Shown: in pieces, positions 1 through 7,668 of the stretch | Layout of the letters: each line of letters opens with the position of its first letter | Position numbering within the stretch: position 1 is the stretch's first letter | Origin: Bacillota bacterium | GTDB taxonomy: Bacteria > Bacillota > Clostridia > Oscillospirales > Oscillospiraceae | Reading direction: 5' to 3' | Assembly (NCBI GenBank): GCA_021768085.1 | Contig: JAETOJ010000018.1 | Coordinates: 1-53,385 of the forward strand | Length of the DNA: 53,385 nt | Notes under the pieces: generated by a model | Told to the model about the DNA's origin: nothing | Databases searched by the model: none | The model's input: the letters and a program-made list of their open reading frames with translations, nothing else | Program-made: the position numbers and the translations under genes

Positions 1-269
1 AGAACGAGCCGTTCAAACCGCAAACATTCTTCTGTCATCTCCGGGCAGTAGACCGTCAGCCGTTCCAGCTTATCATGGACTTCATACACAGCGTCCAGCA
101 ATTCCCAAAACTCCGGCGGCTGCTTGGGCCGGGGCCGCTTGCCCAGGCAAATCTCTCGGAAGTATTCGGATTGGGTCAGGCCGCACAAGGCGGCGTCATG
201 CTCCAGCTTGGCTTTTTCTTTCTCAGTCAGTCTGATTTTCAGCCGTACTTTTTTGTCGTTGGTACTCAA
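1..269 (-). CDS. MobC-like mobilization (relaxosome) protein, partial
   Basis: Reads leftwards from a TTG start at 269 and runs off the window, so the C-terminus is missing. A GGAGG Shine-Dalgarno at about 276-280 supports the TTG start; no ATG fits in frame. The visible 89 residues begin with a basic, RHH-like segment (KVRLKIRLTEKEKAKLEHDA), followed by a helix with GLTQSEYFREICLG and a PRPKQPP stretch. This is the usual layout of small MobC accessory proteins, which bind near oriT and assist a relaxase in nicking and mobilization. The relaxase gene would be expected further left, outside the window. The call rests on pattern recognition; another RHH-type mobilization protein is the main alternative. 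Confidence 0.7.
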   Translation of the reverse strand, partial: MSTNDKKVRLKIRLTEKEKAKLEHDAALCGLTQSEYFREICLGKRPRPKQPPEFWELLDAVYEVHDKLERLTVYCPEMTEECLRFERLV

Positions 270-371
270 AGTAATTCCTCCATTTTGTCAAATTTCCGCC
301 GTGGGAGGGGGTATTCAGGGGTCTCCCCTGGAACTGGATTTTGCCCCGTGGGGGGCGAAATCCGATGCTCG

Positions 372-485
372 CTATCCCTGTGGACAGGGATACTCTGTGA
401 GCCGGTGAAGTGGGAAGCGGATCGGTTCCTATCCCTGTGGACAGGGATACTCTGTGAGCCGGTGAAGTGGGAAGCGGATCGGTTC
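372..485. repeat. Two tandem 57-bp repeats, each with a perfect palindrome
   Basis: Copies at 372-428 and 429-485 look identical. Each starts with an inverted repeat, TATCCCTGT-GG-ACAGGGATA, followed by a non-palindromic tail (ctctgtgagccggtgaag...). They lie about 100 bp upstream of the MobC-like start, where transfer origins often sit. Two copies with no spacer are too few and too regular for a CRISPR. A protein-binding or oriT role is inference. Confidence 0.85.
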
Positions 486-630
486 GGCTTTTTTCGTAGA
501 GCTGCGATGAGAATATTTTTCTGCGTAGGTTTGTTTGGCTTGTTCCATGTCCGGGCTATGGCATCATGGGTGATACCATACTCAGGTTGCGGGAAAGAAT
601 AGTGGCATCACTTGTAATGCCGCACAAACG

Positions 631-650
631 TGACGGCAAATCTGCCGTCA
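631..650. other. Small perfect hairpin in the element's non-coding region
   Basis: TGACGGCA-aatc-TGCCGTCA forms an 8-bp stem, and the half-site GTGACGGCA recurs at about 672-680 before another TGCCGCC. The region 290-1078 carries no convincing gene: the reading frames there cross the repeats and hairpins and lack ribosome binding sites. It could be part of a transfer origin or regulatory DNA. Confidence 0.5.
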
Positions 651-792
651 TCTCTGCAGATGGATTAAACGGTGACGGCACTTTTGCCGCCACTCAGAAT
701 TTTCCTCCCACCCCCTACTACAACTTTCAATGCCCAAAACGGAACTTTTTTCTTGGGCCTTTTTCAAGTTTTTTGTTGCCAGAGCAAATAAA

Positions 793-877
793 AAAGCCGG
801 TCACATACACAACCGCACCAGCAGGACGGCCCTCGACCCGCTGGTATTTGTTTTGGTTTGTGTATGTAACCGGCTTT
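793..877. other. Long hairpin with nested inner stem (terminator or oriT-like structure)
   Basis: Arms 793-812 and 858-877 pair over 20 bp with one mismatch (AAAGCCGGT.ACATACACAA against its complement). Inside lies a second stem, ACCAGC...GCTGGT. It sits between the MobC-side repeats and the two-component operon. It is large for a terminator and resembles secondary structures found at transfer origins, but it could also insulate the downstream operon. Confidence 0.6.
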
Positions 878-984
878 ATCTGTATCAATCAGATTAGCCT
901 ATTCAGTTGGCGCTCCTATGAGGGAGTATTGTAGGATACCACACGGGAAAGCGGTTTGTCAATTACAAATCGGCGAATTTTATA

Positions 985-1011
985 GAAATGCGAGGGCAAT
1001 TCCCGCATTTC
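985..1011. terminator. Hairpin ahead of the response-regulator promoter
   Basis: GAAATGCG(a)GGG-caatt-CCCGCATTTC forms a stem of 10 pairs with one bulged base. It has no long T-run, so intrinsic termination is uncertain. It separates the mobilization side from the two-component operon. Confidence 0.35.
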
Positions 1012-1078
1012 TTAACAATAGCATCTTGCGTATTAAGCAAGTAACGGTTTATACTGATTTTCGTCAAATCTATTGTAT

Positions 1079-1110
1079 TGTGATATTTCTGTGACATTTT
1101 CATGTTATCC
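1079..1110 (+). promoter_or_regulatory. Direct-repeat operator and promoter of the two-component operon
   Basis: Two half-sites in direct repeat, TGTGATATTTC (1079-1089) and TGTGACATTTT (1090-1100), have an 11-bp period, about one helix turn. This is the usual arrangement for OmpR/PhoB-family dimers. A TGTTATCCT -10-like element starts 24 bp after the first half-site. The same half-sites and 24-bp offset recur before the ABC transporter genes (2903-2932), so this is probably the binding site of the response regulator encoded just downstream. Confidence 0.65.
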
Positions 1111-1134
1111 TACTAAAGGAAAGGACGTGAAGCC

Positions 1135-1818
1135 ATGAGGCTCTTGGTAGTTGAGGACGACCATCTTTTGAACAATACTCTTTGCTACAACCTTTCCGCG
1201 GCTGGTTACACTGTGGACGCTGCCATGACAAAATCAGCAGCGGTCAATTTCTGCGAAGCGCAGGACTATGATCTGATTGTGCTGGATGTCAATTTGCCTG
1301 ATGGAAATGGTTTTGATTTTTGCAAAGAAATCAAAGAGCGCCGTCCAGATACCGCTGTGATTTTCCTGACGGCAAATGATATGGAGAGCGATATGCTGAA
1401 AGGTTTTGAGTTGGGGGCGGATGATTATGTGACAAAGCCGTTCCCTATCAGTGTATTCCGCAAAAAGGTATCAGCGTTGCTGGCCCGCATCCAGAAGCAG
1501 ACAGGCGGCGATTGTTATACAGATGGTACGCTGTCCATCAATTTTTCGGAACTGACCGCCACCCTTGCGGGCGAGCCAATTATTTTCACGCCAATGGAAT
1601 ACCGTTTGCTAAAGGTGCTGGTGAGAAATCCGCAAATCGTATTGACCCGGCAGGTACTTCTTGAAAAGCTGTGGGACGCAGACGAAAACTTTGTGGATGA
1701 ACACGCCCTGACTGTTGCAATCAGCCGCATCCGGGGAAAGATCGAGATAGACGGCCTGCAATATATCAAGACCGTCTATGGCATGGGCTATATGTGGATT
1801 GGGGGGCTGAAAAAGTGA
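1135..1818 (+). CDS. OmpR/PhoB-family response regulator
   Basis: A DNA-binding response regulator of 227 residues, the family's normal length. The N-terminal receiver domain shows the acidic pair EDD (residues 7-9), the phospho-acceptor Asp in LIVLDVNLPDG near residue 52, a conserved Thr (FLTAND) and Lys in TKPF near residue 101. The C-terminal winged-helix domain ends in the typical ALTVAISRIRGKIE and YGMGYMW. The ATG at 1135 follows AAAGGA. The kinase gene overlaps its stop by 4 bases, so the two are co-translated. It probably activates the ABC exporter genes downstream and its own operon through the TGTGACATTT repeats. The ligand or stress sensed is unknown. Confidence 0.95.
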   Translation: MRLLVVEDDHLLNNTLCYNLSAAGYTVDAAMTKSAAVNFCEAQDYDLIVLDVNLPDGNGFDFCKEIKERRPDTAVIFLTANDMESDMLKGFELGADDYVTKPFPISVFRKKVSALLARIQKQTGGDCYTDGTLSINFSELTATLAGEPIIFTPMEYRLLKVLVRNPQIVLTRQVLLEKLWDADENFVDEHALTVAISRIRGKIEIDGLQYIKTVYGMGYMWIGGLKK

Positions 1819-2846
1819 GTGCTGATAAACTTTCCACCAACCGCGCCTGTGCGGTAGGCGCTGCTTTTTTAGGTGTGATTTCTGCCGCTACCATTGGTGC
1901 GGCTGTCCTCCTTACCAAAAATCCGGCAGTCGTATGTCTGGTGCTGCTGTTCGTTGTGCTGGTGTTTGCCTGTGTCGCCGCTTTTGTGGCCTTTCTGCGC
2001 CGAAAGCTGGTTTTGTTTTCGGACAACCTGTGCCGGACAATAGATAATATGCTGGATGGAGTAGCACCACCGTCACAAATCTGCGAGGAAGAAAGCCTGT
2101 TTTACAAAATCAATCACCGGCTGACGCGCCTATATGAAGTCCTGCGGGAGAACCGGGAGAGTATAGCGAAAGAGCGGGCCGATTTGCAGGAATTGATCTC
2201 CGACATATCCCATCAGGTAAAAACGCCAATCAGCAATCTCAAAATGGTAAATGCCACGTTGTTGGAACAACCCATGCCAGAGGAAAAGCGGCGGGAGTTT
2301 TTGCAGGCGTCCGGCGGCCAGCTTGAAAAACTGGACTTTCTCATGCAGGCCATGATAAAGACCTCCCGCCTGGAAACCGGCGTTATTTCGCTGGAGAGAA
2401 AAATGCAGCCGATTTATGATACGCTGGCGGCGGCGCTGGGCGGTATTCTGCTGAACGCGGAAAGGAAAAATATCCACGTTAGCGTGGACTGTCCAGCAGA
2501 TATAGTGCTGGCCCACGACAGGAAATGGACAAGTGAAGCTCTGTTCAACATTCTGGACAATGCGGTGAAGTACACCCCAGCGGGCGGCGATATTCAAATT
2601 TCCGTTCAAAGCTGGGAGTTCTATGTGAAGATCGACATTACGGACAGCGGAAAAGGGATAGCGGAGAGCAGACAAGGCATGATTTTCAAACGCTTTTACC
2701 GGGAAGAAGAAGTACACGACATTGAGGGCATCGGCATAGGACTGTATCTTGCCCGTGAGATCATCACCATGCAAGGCGGCTACATCAAGGTCACTTCGAC
2801 GGTAGGGCATGGCTCTACATTTTCCGTATTCCTGCCCCGTGGATAA
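1815..2846 (+). CDS. Sensor histidine kinase
   Basis: A membrane sensor kinase of 343 residues. GTG at 1815 is chosen because its GTGA overlap with the regulator's stop and a G-rich ribosome site at 1801-1806 fit translational coupling; ATG at 1794 is possible. Two adjacent transmembrane helices (about residues 12-32 and 37-60) leave almost no extracellular loop, as in intramembrane-sensing kinases that work with ABC transporters. A linker leads to the dimerization helix with phospho-acceptor His in SDISHQVKTPISNL. The ATPase domain has an N box (LDNAVKYTP), G1 (DITDSGKGI) and G2 (GIGIGLYLAREI). It lies directly upstream of a peptide-type ABC exporter, suggesting that the transporter takes part in sensing. 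Confidence 0.93.
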   Translation: MSADKLSTNRACAVGAAFLGVISAATIGAAVLLTKNPAVVCLVLLFVVLVFACVAAFVAFLRRKLVLFSDNLCRTIDNMLDGVAPPSQICEEESLFYKINHRLTRLYEVLRENRESIAKERADLQELISDISHQVKTPISNLKMVNATLLEQPMPEEKRREFLQASGGQLEKLDFLMQAMIKTSRLETGVISLERKMQPIYDTLAAALGGILLNAERKNIHVSVDCPADIVLAHDRKWTSEALFNILDNAVKYTPAGGDIQISVQSWEFYVKIDITDSGKGIAESRQGMIFKRFYREEEVHDIEGIGIGLYLAREIITMQGGYIKVTSTVGHGSTFSVFLPRG

Positions 2847-2855
2847 AAATTTCTC

Positions 2856-2932
2856 GAAATGTCACAGAATTGTGACATTTCAAGGGTGAAAAAACAGCGG
2901 CCTGTGACATTTCTGTGAGAATTGGCTGTTAG
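2856..2932 (+). promoter_or_regulatory. Operator cluster and promoter of the ABC exporter genes
   Basis: After the kinase stop lies a perfect inverted repeat, GAAATGTCACA-gaat-TGTGACATTTC (2856-2881). It is followed by a direct repeat, TGTGACATTTC/TGTGAGAATTG (2903-2924), with the same 11-bp period as at 1079-1100. A TGTTAG element begins 24 bp after the first half-site, matching the TGTTAT position before the regulator gene. The inverted copy could be an extra operator or a weak terminator. Confidence 0.65.
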
Positions 2933-2965
2933 ACTGGCGGCATCACAGAAAGGATGGTGCAACCC

Positions 2966-3631
2966 ATGAGCATTTTGCAAACGACTGACCTCAAAAAATA
3001 CTACGGCGCGGAGCCGAACATCACAAAGGCGCTGGACGGCGTGACCCTCTCCGTTGAGCAGGGGGAATTTGTCGCTATCGTCGGAACCTCCGGCAGCGGG
3101 AAGTCCACTCTGCTGAACATGATGGGCGGTCTGGATGTGCCGACCTCCGGCAGCGTCAAGGTGAGGGGCAAGGAACTGGCCGAACTGAACGACGAGCAGC
3201 TTACCATTTTCCGCAGGCGCAACATCGGCTTTATCTTCCAGAATTACAACCTCGTCCCTGTTCTGAACGTCTATGAAAACATTGTCCTGCCCGTAGAGCT
3301 GGACGGCGATACCGTAGACCAGAAATTCATGGATGAAGTCGTGCGCCTGCTGGCCCTGGGGGATAAGCTGAACAGTATGCCCAACAACCTGTCCGGCGGA
3401 CAGCAGCAGCGTGTCGCCATCGCCCGCGCTCTCGTTTCCAAGCCCGCCATCGTTTTGGCTGACGAGCCGACCGGCAATCTGGACAGCCGGACGAGCAGCG
3501 ATGTGCTGGGGCTTTTGAAAGTCACCAGCAACAAATTCCATCAAACGCTGGTGATGATTACCCACAACAACGAAGTCGCCCAGCTTGCCGACCGCATTAT
3601 CCGCATTGAGGACGGCAGGATTTCCAAGTAA
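2966..3631 (+). CDS. ABC transporter ATPase (antimicrobial-peptide exporter type)
   Basis: A 221-residue nucleotide-binding protein of the MacB/LolD/BceA class. It shows Walker A (GTSGSGKST), Q-loop (FQNYNL), signature LSGGQQQR, Walker B with ADEPTGNLD and an H-loop His in VMITHN. ATG at 2966 ([13 protein letters not shown]) is preferred over ATG at 2954, which sits directly on the AAAGG ribosome site. It would power the permease encoded 14 bases downstream. Together with the upstream kinase and regulator it forms the common detoxification module of Firmicutes, for example against bacitracin-like or lantibiotic peptides. The substrate cannot be read from sequence. Confidence 0.94.
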   Translation: MSILQTTDLKKYYGAEPNITKALDGVTLSVEQGEFVAIVGTSGSGKSTLLNMMGGLDVPTSGSVKVRGKELAELNDEQLTIFRRRNIGFIFQNYNLVPVLNVYENIVLPVELDGDTVDQKFMDEVVRLLALGDKLNSMPNNLSGGQQQRVAIARALVSKPAIVLADEPTGNLDSRTSSDVLGLLKVTSNKFHQTLVMITHNNEVAQLADRIIRIEDGRISK

Positions 3632-3645
3632 GGAGGGCGCAGGCG

Positions 3646-6216
3646 ATGAATGACATTTTATTCGGCAACAACAACGGCGCTGTCATAAAAAAGCTGTCAG
3701 GCCGCTATTTCAAAGCAAGCAAAAGCAGAAATATCATTGCGATTATCGCAATCATTCTGACTACGATACTGTTCACCACGATCTTCACCCTGGGTTCCGG
3801 CCTGATGGACACCGTTCACGATCAGAATATCCGCAAAGCGGGCGGCGACGGGCAGGCGGTCTTAAACTATATCAGCGATGAAGTTTTCAACGATGTGGCG
3901 GGAAATCCCTTGATTGACCGCATCGCCTATACAAAGGCGGTTTCCTACCGGCTGAAAAATCCGGGCCTGGAACGCTGGCGCTCTGACTTGTGGTATATGG
4001 ACGATACCGCGCTGGAATTTGCCCGTTACGCCCCCACAACAGGCCACCGGCCCGAAGCAGAAAATGAGATCATCGCGGACACAAAGACGCTGGACGCCCT
4101 GGGCGTACCGGCGCAGATCGGGGAAACTGTTTCGCTGACCTATGACATCAAGGGGACAGAGTACACCACCGATTTTATCCTCTGCGGTTTTTGGGAAACG
4201 GACAGCTTGAGCAACATCGGACGGCTGATCGTATCAAAAGCCTTTGTGGATGCTCACTCGGATATTCTGGCCTATACCTATCCCATAGACAACGACTATT
4301 CCGGCGTTGTCACCGCCTATGTGATGTTCAGGGGGAACGGCGATATAGAGGCCCAGCTCCACCAGCTTCTTTCCGAAACTGGCTATACCTGCGATACGAT
4401 GGGCGGCAGCAAGGAGGACGGCAATTATGTGATTGCCCGCGTCAGTCCGGCCTATCAGAGTGGCGTACTGTCGGACAACCCGGCCATGCTCATTTCCGGC
4501 ATCGTTGGCGTTCTGCTGATTATCGTAACGGGATATTTGATTATCTACAACATTTTCCAGATTTCCGTTATCCAGGACATTCAATCCTATGGGCAGCTAA
4601 AAACATTGGGAACGACAAAACGGCAGATCAAGCGGCTTATCAACCGGCAGGCGCTGCGGCTGTCCCTGATCGGTATTCCTGTCGGCCTGCTGGTCGGCTT
4701 CTTCATTGGCCGGGCCCTGGTGCCGTTCCTGATGAACGGGACGAGTTATACTGCGGACGCCGGTATCAAAGTGACGGTAAATCCCCTCATTTTCATTGGC
4801 TCCGCCGCCTTTGCCCTGTTTACGGTCTTTGTCAGCGTCCGCAAGCCCGCTAAAATCGCGGGTACGGTTTCCGCAATCGAGGCCATCCGCTACACAGAAA
4901 ACGATGCGGCGGCGTTCGGAAAGCACAAGACCAAGGATAAGAAATCGACCCACGGCGCAAAGCTCCATTTCATGGCGCTGGCGAACTTGGGCCGCAACCG
5001 CAAGCGTACTGTGTTGGTAATCGTGTCCATGACATTGAGCTTGGTGCTGTTCAACACAGTATTCACCCTGTCCGGCGGGTTTGATATTGACAAGTATATC
5101 GCTAAATTTCTGGATACCGATTTCGTAATCTCCACCGCAGATTATTTTCAGTTTCGTTTTGAAACAAGCGAAAGTGACTTGTCCGAAACCTTTATAGATG
5201 CCGTCCAGCAGAATGAAGCCTATGAGGATGGCGGTAGGCTGTATACCTCCCGCGTGCTGGAAGAACCGTTTTCCACGGAACACAACGCCTTTTTCAGCTA
5301 CAACAAAGATCAGAACGGAAATTCTTTTGTAGCCCTGTATGGCGCGGACGATTTTTTACTGAACGGCATGGAGGCCATAGAGGGGACAATAGACCTGGAA
5401 AAGCTGAAATCAGGCAAGTATATCCTGCTGAGTGTGGATTGTAACGATGATGGAACCATCATAGACAACCCCAATATCAGCGTGGGTGATACAGTACGGA
5501 TTAACCATCTGAAAGCAGAGGAACTTTCCACCACCATTACGGACAGCTATGACTTTATCATCCTGGCAAAAGTCCGGGCCAACGAGAACACGGCCACCAC
5601 CCGCAACACAGGCGAAGCCCGGTTTTACCTCCCAACAGAAATCTTCCTGCCGCTGTGTGATACCCCCCATCTTGTCAGTTTCCCCTTCGATGTGAAGGAG
5701 GGAACAGAAGCTGAAATGGTGGAGTTTTTGAACAGTTATATTGACAGCGTGGAGCCGAGTATGGATTTTGAGTCCAAGGAAACCTATGTCAGCTCCTTTG
5801 ATGACCTGACCTCCCTGATTATCACCATCGGCGGAGCGTTGAGTATCATCATCGGCATTATCGGTATCGCAAATTTTGTAAACTCCGTTCTGACGAGCGT
5901 TATCACCCGCAAAAAGGAATTTGCCATGCTGCAAAGCATCGGCATGACCGGAAAACAGTTGAAACGTATGCTCTCCTTTGAGGGATTGTATTATGCTGTG
6001 GGAACGATCATCACATCGGTTGTCCTGGGCGTTCTGTTTTCTGTGGTAGTCGTGCGGGGAATTTCCAGTGGGATATGGTTCTTTACCTATCGCTTTGTCA
6101 TGTGGCCCATGCTGGTGATTTATCCGTTCCTTATACTCCTGACTGTGGTAATACCAGCACTCTTGTACCAGCAAATTGCTAAAGACAGCATCATAGAACG
6201 GCTGCGGCAAAACTGA
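3646..6216 (+). CDS. ABC transporter permease, two FtsX domains
   Basis: An 856-residue membrane protein with an AAGGAGGG ribosome site before ATG 3646. The order is one N-terminal transmembrane helix (about residues 32-52), a large extracellular region (about 55-275), and a three-helix FtsX unit (about 275-410 with KTLGTTKRQIKRL). A short linker, another helix (about 455-475), a second large extracellular region, and a C-terminal FtsX unit with LQSIGMTGKQLKRML complete it. Two FtsX units in one chain resemble the lantibiotic or lipoprotein exporter families rather than the 10-helix BceB layout with a single large loop. It partners with the ATPase at 2966-3631 in the cytoplasmic membrane. The substrate is unknown. 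Confidence 0.92.
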   Translation: MNDILFGNNNGAVIKKLSGRYFKASKSRNIIAIIAIILTTILFTTIFTLGSGLMDTVHDQNIRKAGGDGQAVLNYISDEVFNDVAGNPLIDRIAYTKAVSYRLKNPGLERWRSDLWYMDDTALEFARYAPTTGHRPEAENEIIADTKTLDALGVPAQIGETVSLTYDIKGTEYTTDFILCGFWETDSLSNIGRLIVSKAFVDAHSDILAYTYPIDNDYSGVVTAYVMFRGNGDIEAQLHQLLSETGYTCDTMGGSKEDGNYVIARVSPAYQSGVLSDNPAMLISGIVGVLLIIVTGYLIIYNIFQISVIQDIQSYGQLKTLGTTKRQIKRLINRQALRLSLIGIPVGLLVGFFIGRALVPFLMNGTSYTADAGIKVTVNPLIFIGSAAFALFTVFVSVRKPAKIAGTVSAIEAIRYTENDAAAFGKHKTKDKKSTHGAKLHFMALANLGRNRKRTVLVIVSMTLSLVLFNTVFTLSGGFDIDKYIAKFLDTDFVISTADYFQFRFETSESDLSETFIDAVQQNEAYEDGGRLYTSRVLEEPFSTEHNAFFSYNKDQNGNSFVALYGADDFLLNGMEAIEGTIDLEKLKSGKYILLSVDCNDDGTIIDNPNISVGDTVRINHLKAEELSTTITDSYDFIILAKVRANENTATTRNTGEARFYLPTEIFLPLCDTPHLVSFPFDVKEGTEAEMVEFLNSYIDSVEPSMDFESKETYVSSFDDLTSLIITIGGALSIIIGIIGIANFVNSVLTSVITRKKEFAMLQSIGMTGKQLKRMLSFEGLYYAVGTIITSVVLGVLFSVVVVRGISSGIWFFTYRFVMWPMLVIYPFLILLTVVIPALLYQQIAKDSIIERLRQN

Positions 6217-6226
6217 ATTTTTCTTT

Positions 6227-6257
6227 GAAAACCGGGGGCAACTTGCCCCCGGTTTTC
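6227..6257 (+). terminator. Terminator after the ABC exporter operon
   Basis: A 15-bp perfect inverted repeat, GAAAACCGGGGGCAA against TTGCCCCCGGTTTTC, starts ten bases after the permease stop. The A-rich and T-rich ends of the arms suit termination in either direction. Confidence 0.75.
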
Positions 6258-6320
6258 AAATGTCACAAAGCTGTGACATTTGAGGTTGGTATATTGTCGA
6301 AACATATCATAACTGTGACA
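6258..6320 (+). promoter_or_regulatory. Third cluster of TGTGACATT half-sites
   Basis: AAATGTCACA-aagc-TGTGACATTT (6258-6281) is a perfect inverted repeat like the one at 2856-2881. A further half-site, TGTGACATT, lies at 6314-6322. No clear -10 lies 24 bp downstream, unlike the two other clusters. It may let the response regulator act on the sigma-like genes that follow, or be a copy of the element's operator. Confidence 0.5.
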
Positions 6321-6371
6321 TTGTAGTAATGTTTGCGGTTGAAAATAGGCGGTATATAGGAGGATGCCGCC

Positions 6372-6422
6372 ATGCGATTACAGGTAGATAGGCACACATC
6401 AAAAAAAGTCTGGCTCCAATAG
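6372..6422 (+). CDS. Possible 16-codon small ORF ahead of a terminator
   Basis: ATG at 6372 sits seven bases after an AGGAGG ribosome site (about 6359-6364) and is followed by 15 sense codons (RLQVDRHTSKKVWLQ) and TAG. A terminator hairpin follows 65 bases later at 6488-6522, before the first sigma-like gene. The layout would suit a leader peptide controlling read-through, but the length is short and the content unremarkable, so this is tentative. The remainder of 6217-6616 holds only hairpins and operator-like sites. Confidence 0.25.
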   Translation: MRLQVDRHTSKKVWLQ

Positions 6423-6487
6423 CGGCTGACAATACTCACGATTGCGAAAACCGTCGTTTCTTGACCGTCAATAATGTTATTCCAAGC

Positions 6488-6522
6488 GCCCGAATGGTCT
6501 TGCACCATCCGGGCACTTTTTT
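6488..6522 (+). terminator. Intrinsic terminator upstream of the first sigma-like gene
   Basis: GCCCGAATGGT-cttgc-ACCATCCGGGC (one mismatched pair), then AC and six T. It would stop transcripts coming from the ABC operon or from a promoter near 6340, so the sigma-like gene needs read-through or its own promoter. Confidence 0.75.
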
Positions 6523-6571
6523 ATGTTCAGGGCAGCGACATCGGCCCTGGCCCCGTTGCCGCTCCCCGCCC

Positions 6572-6607
6572 CTCCCATCTGAATTTCCAAAAAATTTCAG
6601 ATGGGAG
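6572..6607 (+). promoter_or_regulatory. Hairpin that hides the ribosome binding site
   Basis: CTCCCATCTGAA (6572-6583) pairs perfectly with TTCAGATGGGAG (6596-6607). The right arm contains the only purine-rich ribosome site (GGGAG) for ATG 6617. Folding would therefore block translation of the sigma-like protein until the stem opens. This is read directly from the sequence; the regulatory role is inference. Confidence 0.6.
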
Positions 6608-6616
6608 AAAACGGCC

Positions 6617-7045
6617 ATGTCATACAATCATGGCAAGGAAGAACGAAAATGGCAGCATTGGAAACTGGCTGAAGAAAAGGTGCTGCGGGCCTGTGGCATG
6701 GATGAAAGCACCATTGGACAGCTTCGCCTTTGGGACAGGGCTATGTTCAATTCGGACAGGCGCTTTTATGAAAAGTTGCAGGACACGGGTACATATCTTG
6801 ATAGCGTTGCAGAACATGAAACACTGACCCAGGTTTATACGGTGGAAGATCTGCTGAATGATATTGAAAATGCAGAACTGCTCAAAGTTCTGCTGACGGT
6901 GGACAAGCTCACCTTGCAAATTTCTGTTCTGAAAATGAACGGGTATTCTACCAATGAAATCGCTGTACTTATCCATCTGTCCACGGATGCCATTTATAAG
7001 CGAATAGCCGTACTGAAAAAGAAATTGAAGAAATTTCAAGGGTAA
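6617..7045 (+). CDS. Small sigma-70-like / HTH protein of the mobile element
   Basis: A 142-residue protein starting at ATG 6617 (MSYNHGKEERKWQHW); the longer upstream frame crosses a terminator and a hairpin and is not coding. The C-terminal third (about residues 95-140) holds a helix-turn-helix of the sigma region 4 or LuxR kind (GYSTNEIAVLIHLSTDAIYKRI) followed by a basic tail. The N-terminal half is helical with no recognised domain. Similar pairs of short sigma-like genes are carried near the ends of Tn1549-like and Tn4451-like elements, where they are thought to control element functions. The partner gene follows after a strong terminator. Confidence 0.6.
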   Translation: MSYNHGKEERKWQHWKLAEEKVLRACGMDESTIGQLRLWDRAMFNSDRRFYEKLQDTGTYLDSVAEHETLTQVYTVEDLLNDIENAELLKVLLTVDKLTLQISVLKMNGYSTNEIAVLIHLSTDAIYKRIAVLKKKLKKFQG

Positions 7046-7072
7046 CTCCAAAATCGCACGTCCTCATGGGCT

Positions 7073-7109
7073 GCTGGGTGAGAGGTCAAGTCCTCTCACC
7101 CAGCTTTTT
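7073..7109 (+). terminator. Strong terminator or attenuator between the two sigma-like genes
   Basis: A perfect 13-bp stem, GCTGGGTGAGAGG-tcaagt-CCTCTCACCCAGC, is followed by five T. Its T-run ends only a few bases before the AGGAGG site of the next gene, so transcription of that gene from upstream is probably limited. Confidence 0.85.
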
Positions 7110-7126
7110 CGTAGGAGGACGGGCGT

Positions 7127-7606
7127 ATGACGTTCATGGATAAGGTCTACACACTTCGGACAGAAGTGCGGAGCGATGGGAAAACATCATATTTTATCAG
7201 CTTTACAGACGGCCAGGGCGAATTTTACGATTTGGAGGTATCGGAAGTGTTCTATATAGAATTTCGGCAGATGGAGCGCAAAAACCGTAACCTCCAGCAA
7301 TCCGATTGGCGGCATCAGGAAGCGTCAGACTTGTGGGACGAAACGCTCTATAACCGGGCGTTTAGAGTGCCCAAAAGTGTTGAGGAATTGATTTTTGACG
7401 CAGAACAGCGAGAACTTCTCCGCAAGGCCATTTCTGCCCTCCCTGAAATCCAGCGGCGGCGGTTCCTGCTCTACCATGAGTATGACTTCAACTACCGTCA
7501 GATTGGAGAGATGGAGCATTGCAGGCCGCAATCAATCATGCACTCGGTCATACGGGCCAGGGAGAAGATAAAAGCCGAGATAGAAAAATACCGGGCTGGA
7601 CAGTAA
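7127..7606 (+). CDS. Sigma-70-family (region 4) transcription factor of the mobile element
   Basis: A 159-residue protein; TAGGAGG lies eight bases before ATG 7127. The N-terminus (residues 1-60) is a beta-rich segment with YFISFTDGQGEFYDLEVS. The C-terminal part (about 95-155) matches sigma region 4: LRKAISALPEIQRRRFLLY, then a helix-turn-helix (YRQIGEMEHCRPQSIMHSV) and a basic recognition end. This form is common in integrative elements of gut Firmicutes, where it is annotated as sigma-70-family or DUF-type. No region 2 is visible, so it may be a regulator rather than a full sigma factor. Confidence 0.75.
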   Translation: MTFMDKVYTLRTEVRSDGKTSYFISFTDGQGEFYDLEVSEVFYIEFRQMERKNRNLQQSDWRHQEASDLWDETLYNRAFRVPKSVEELIFDAEQRELLRKAISALPEIQRRRFLLYHEYDFNYRQIGEMEHCRPQSIMHSVIRAREKIKAEIEKYRAGQ

Positions 7607-7643
7607 CAGACTGCCCCATCTTTGGATATAGGGCAGTCTGTTA
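7604..7643. terminator. Bidirectional terminator between convergent genes
   Basis: TAACAGACTGCCC (7604-7616) pairs perfectly with GGGCAGTCTGTTA (7631-7643) around a 14-base loop. The left arm begins with the stop codon of the sigma-like gene. On the other side the tnpV gene converges, so the hairpin serves both. Confidence 0.75.
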
Positions 7644-7668
7644 AATGTTCTCTACAGTTTTTTTAATA

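Noticed and set aside
372-485. Possible CRISPR array
   Set aside because: Only two contiguous 57-bp units with no spacers and no cas genes; tandem repeats explain it better.
566-934. 122-codon plus-strand frame in the mobilization region
   Set aside because: It crosses several hairpins, lacks a ribosome site and gives no recognisable protein.
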